The notes below the pieces were generated by a model that saw nothing but the letters and a program-made list of their open reading frames with translations, was not told where the DNA came from and ran no database searches. Both the position numbers and the translations under genes were made by a program. A stretch of 5,362 bases of DNA from Patescibacteria group bacterium UBA2772 (lineage in GTDB: Bacteria > Patescibacteriota > Minisyncoccia > Moranbacterales > DUUL01). Every line of letters starts with the position of its first letter. Position 1 is the stretch's first letter. The stretch spans positions 1 through 5,362 of the forward strand of contig DEIO01000024.1 in assembly GCA_002352545.1 (NCBI GenBank), written 5' to 3'. Shown here in pieces: positions 5,241 to 5,362 of the stretch.

Positions 5241-5362
5241 AGAGGGATATTTTCGTGATTGTTTCTCGAAATTGCAATTTAAATTGCAATTTAAATGGGT
5301 ATTTAAATATCCATTTTCTTATTTCTTCAATTTCAAATAGGACTTGGCCCGAAATATTTTTT
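5230..5362 (-). CDS. Possible 3' end of an unidentified gene (43 codons in view)
   Basis: A minus-strand frame is open from the right edge (first full codon 5361-5359) to a TAG at 5232-5230, giving 43 residues that begin KNISGQVLFEIEEIR and end ITKISLSKK. It shares the strand of every other gene, and a hairpin with a T9 tract overlaps its stop. Inside are four successive tetrapeptides, KWIF, KYPF, KLQF and KLQF, encoded by the 12-bp repeats at 5269-5316. The segment is basic, with an F/K stripe of period four. I do not recognise a family. Caution is needed: 43 open codons are not rare in AT-rich DNA, and one plus-strand frame is also open from 5225 to the right edge. Confidence 0.4.
   Translation of the reverse strand, partial: KNISGQVLFEIEEIRKWIFKYPFKLQFKLQFRETITKISLSKK
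5269..5316. repeat. Four tandem 12-bp units of the form AAATNNNNATTT
   Basis: The plus strand reads AAATTGCAATTT, AAATTGCAATTT, AAATGGGTATTT and AAATATCCATTT with no spacer. The first two units are identical perfect palindromes. The third and fourth together form a 24-bp palindrome with a single mismatched pair. Each junction is ATTTAAAT. On the minus strand each unit is exactly four codons of the possible coding frame ending at 5230. It could be a repeat in a protein or, if the frame is not real, a row of symmetrical binding sites. Confidence 0.85.

Noticed and set aside
5225..5362. Plus-strand frame open to the right edge (possible GTG start at 5255)
   Set aside because: It opposes the direction of every other gene and has no leader like those of the others. 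It is less well supported than the minus-strand frame, which ends at a hairpin. I cannot exclude it.

Overview
The window is AT-rich, and every gene I can support lies on the minus strand. In transcription order (high to low coordinates) they are: the possible 3' end of an unidentified gene, a small metallo-beta-lactamase-fold hydrolase, a short single-pass membrane protein, DNA gyrase subunit A (gyrA), a lipoprotein of the ABC-transporter solute-binding family, and the first four codons of what is probably another gene. Several traits suggest a member of the candidate phyla radiation (Patescibacteria, probably a Parcubacteria-type lineage). These are the low GC, the compact layout, the lack of Shine-Dalgarno sequences, the small 'KPE..RR + membrane segment' protein, and a solute-binding lipoprotein with no permease in view. 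This is inference from style, because there is no rRNA or other phylogenetic marker here apart from GyrA. No UGA occurs inside the 822 codons of gyrA, whose conserved glycines are all normal GGN codons. That argues against the UGA=Gly code of Gracilibacteria and Absconditabacteria.

Positions 5126-5362: a minus-strand reading frame enters from the right edge and ends at 5230. It carries four in-frame 12-bp repeats. A weak hairpin plus T9 tract follows it, overlapped by a 12-bp inverted repeat. Positions 4131-5125: the hydrolase and the membrane protein are separated by only 23 bp and are probably co-transcribed. Positions 3980-4130 hold no gene. They contain a perfect 16-bp inverted repeat, a GC-richer hairpin that looks like the terminator of the hydrolase/membrane-protein pair, and a likely gyrA -10 box right after it. 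Positions 1511-3979 are gyrA, closed by a strong 16-bp terminator hairpin at 1461-1497. The -35 of the best candidate promoter for the lipoprotein gene lies inside that hairpin. Positions 32-1372 are the lipoprotein gene, and a start codon at position 12 begins the next gene.

Functionally, gyrA is core DNA-topology machinery; its partner gyrB is not in the window. The hydrolase and membrane protein may form a two-gene unit of unknown purpose. The solute-binding lipoprotein would capture a ligand outside the cell, but no ABC permease or ATPase is visible. I see no mobile element, CRISPR array, tRNA or rRNA. Most of the window is ordinary. The points worth a second look are the repeat array at the right edge, the shared AACAAA-type leaders without Shine-Dalgarno, the stacked hairpins before gyrA and the orphan solute-binding lipoprotein.
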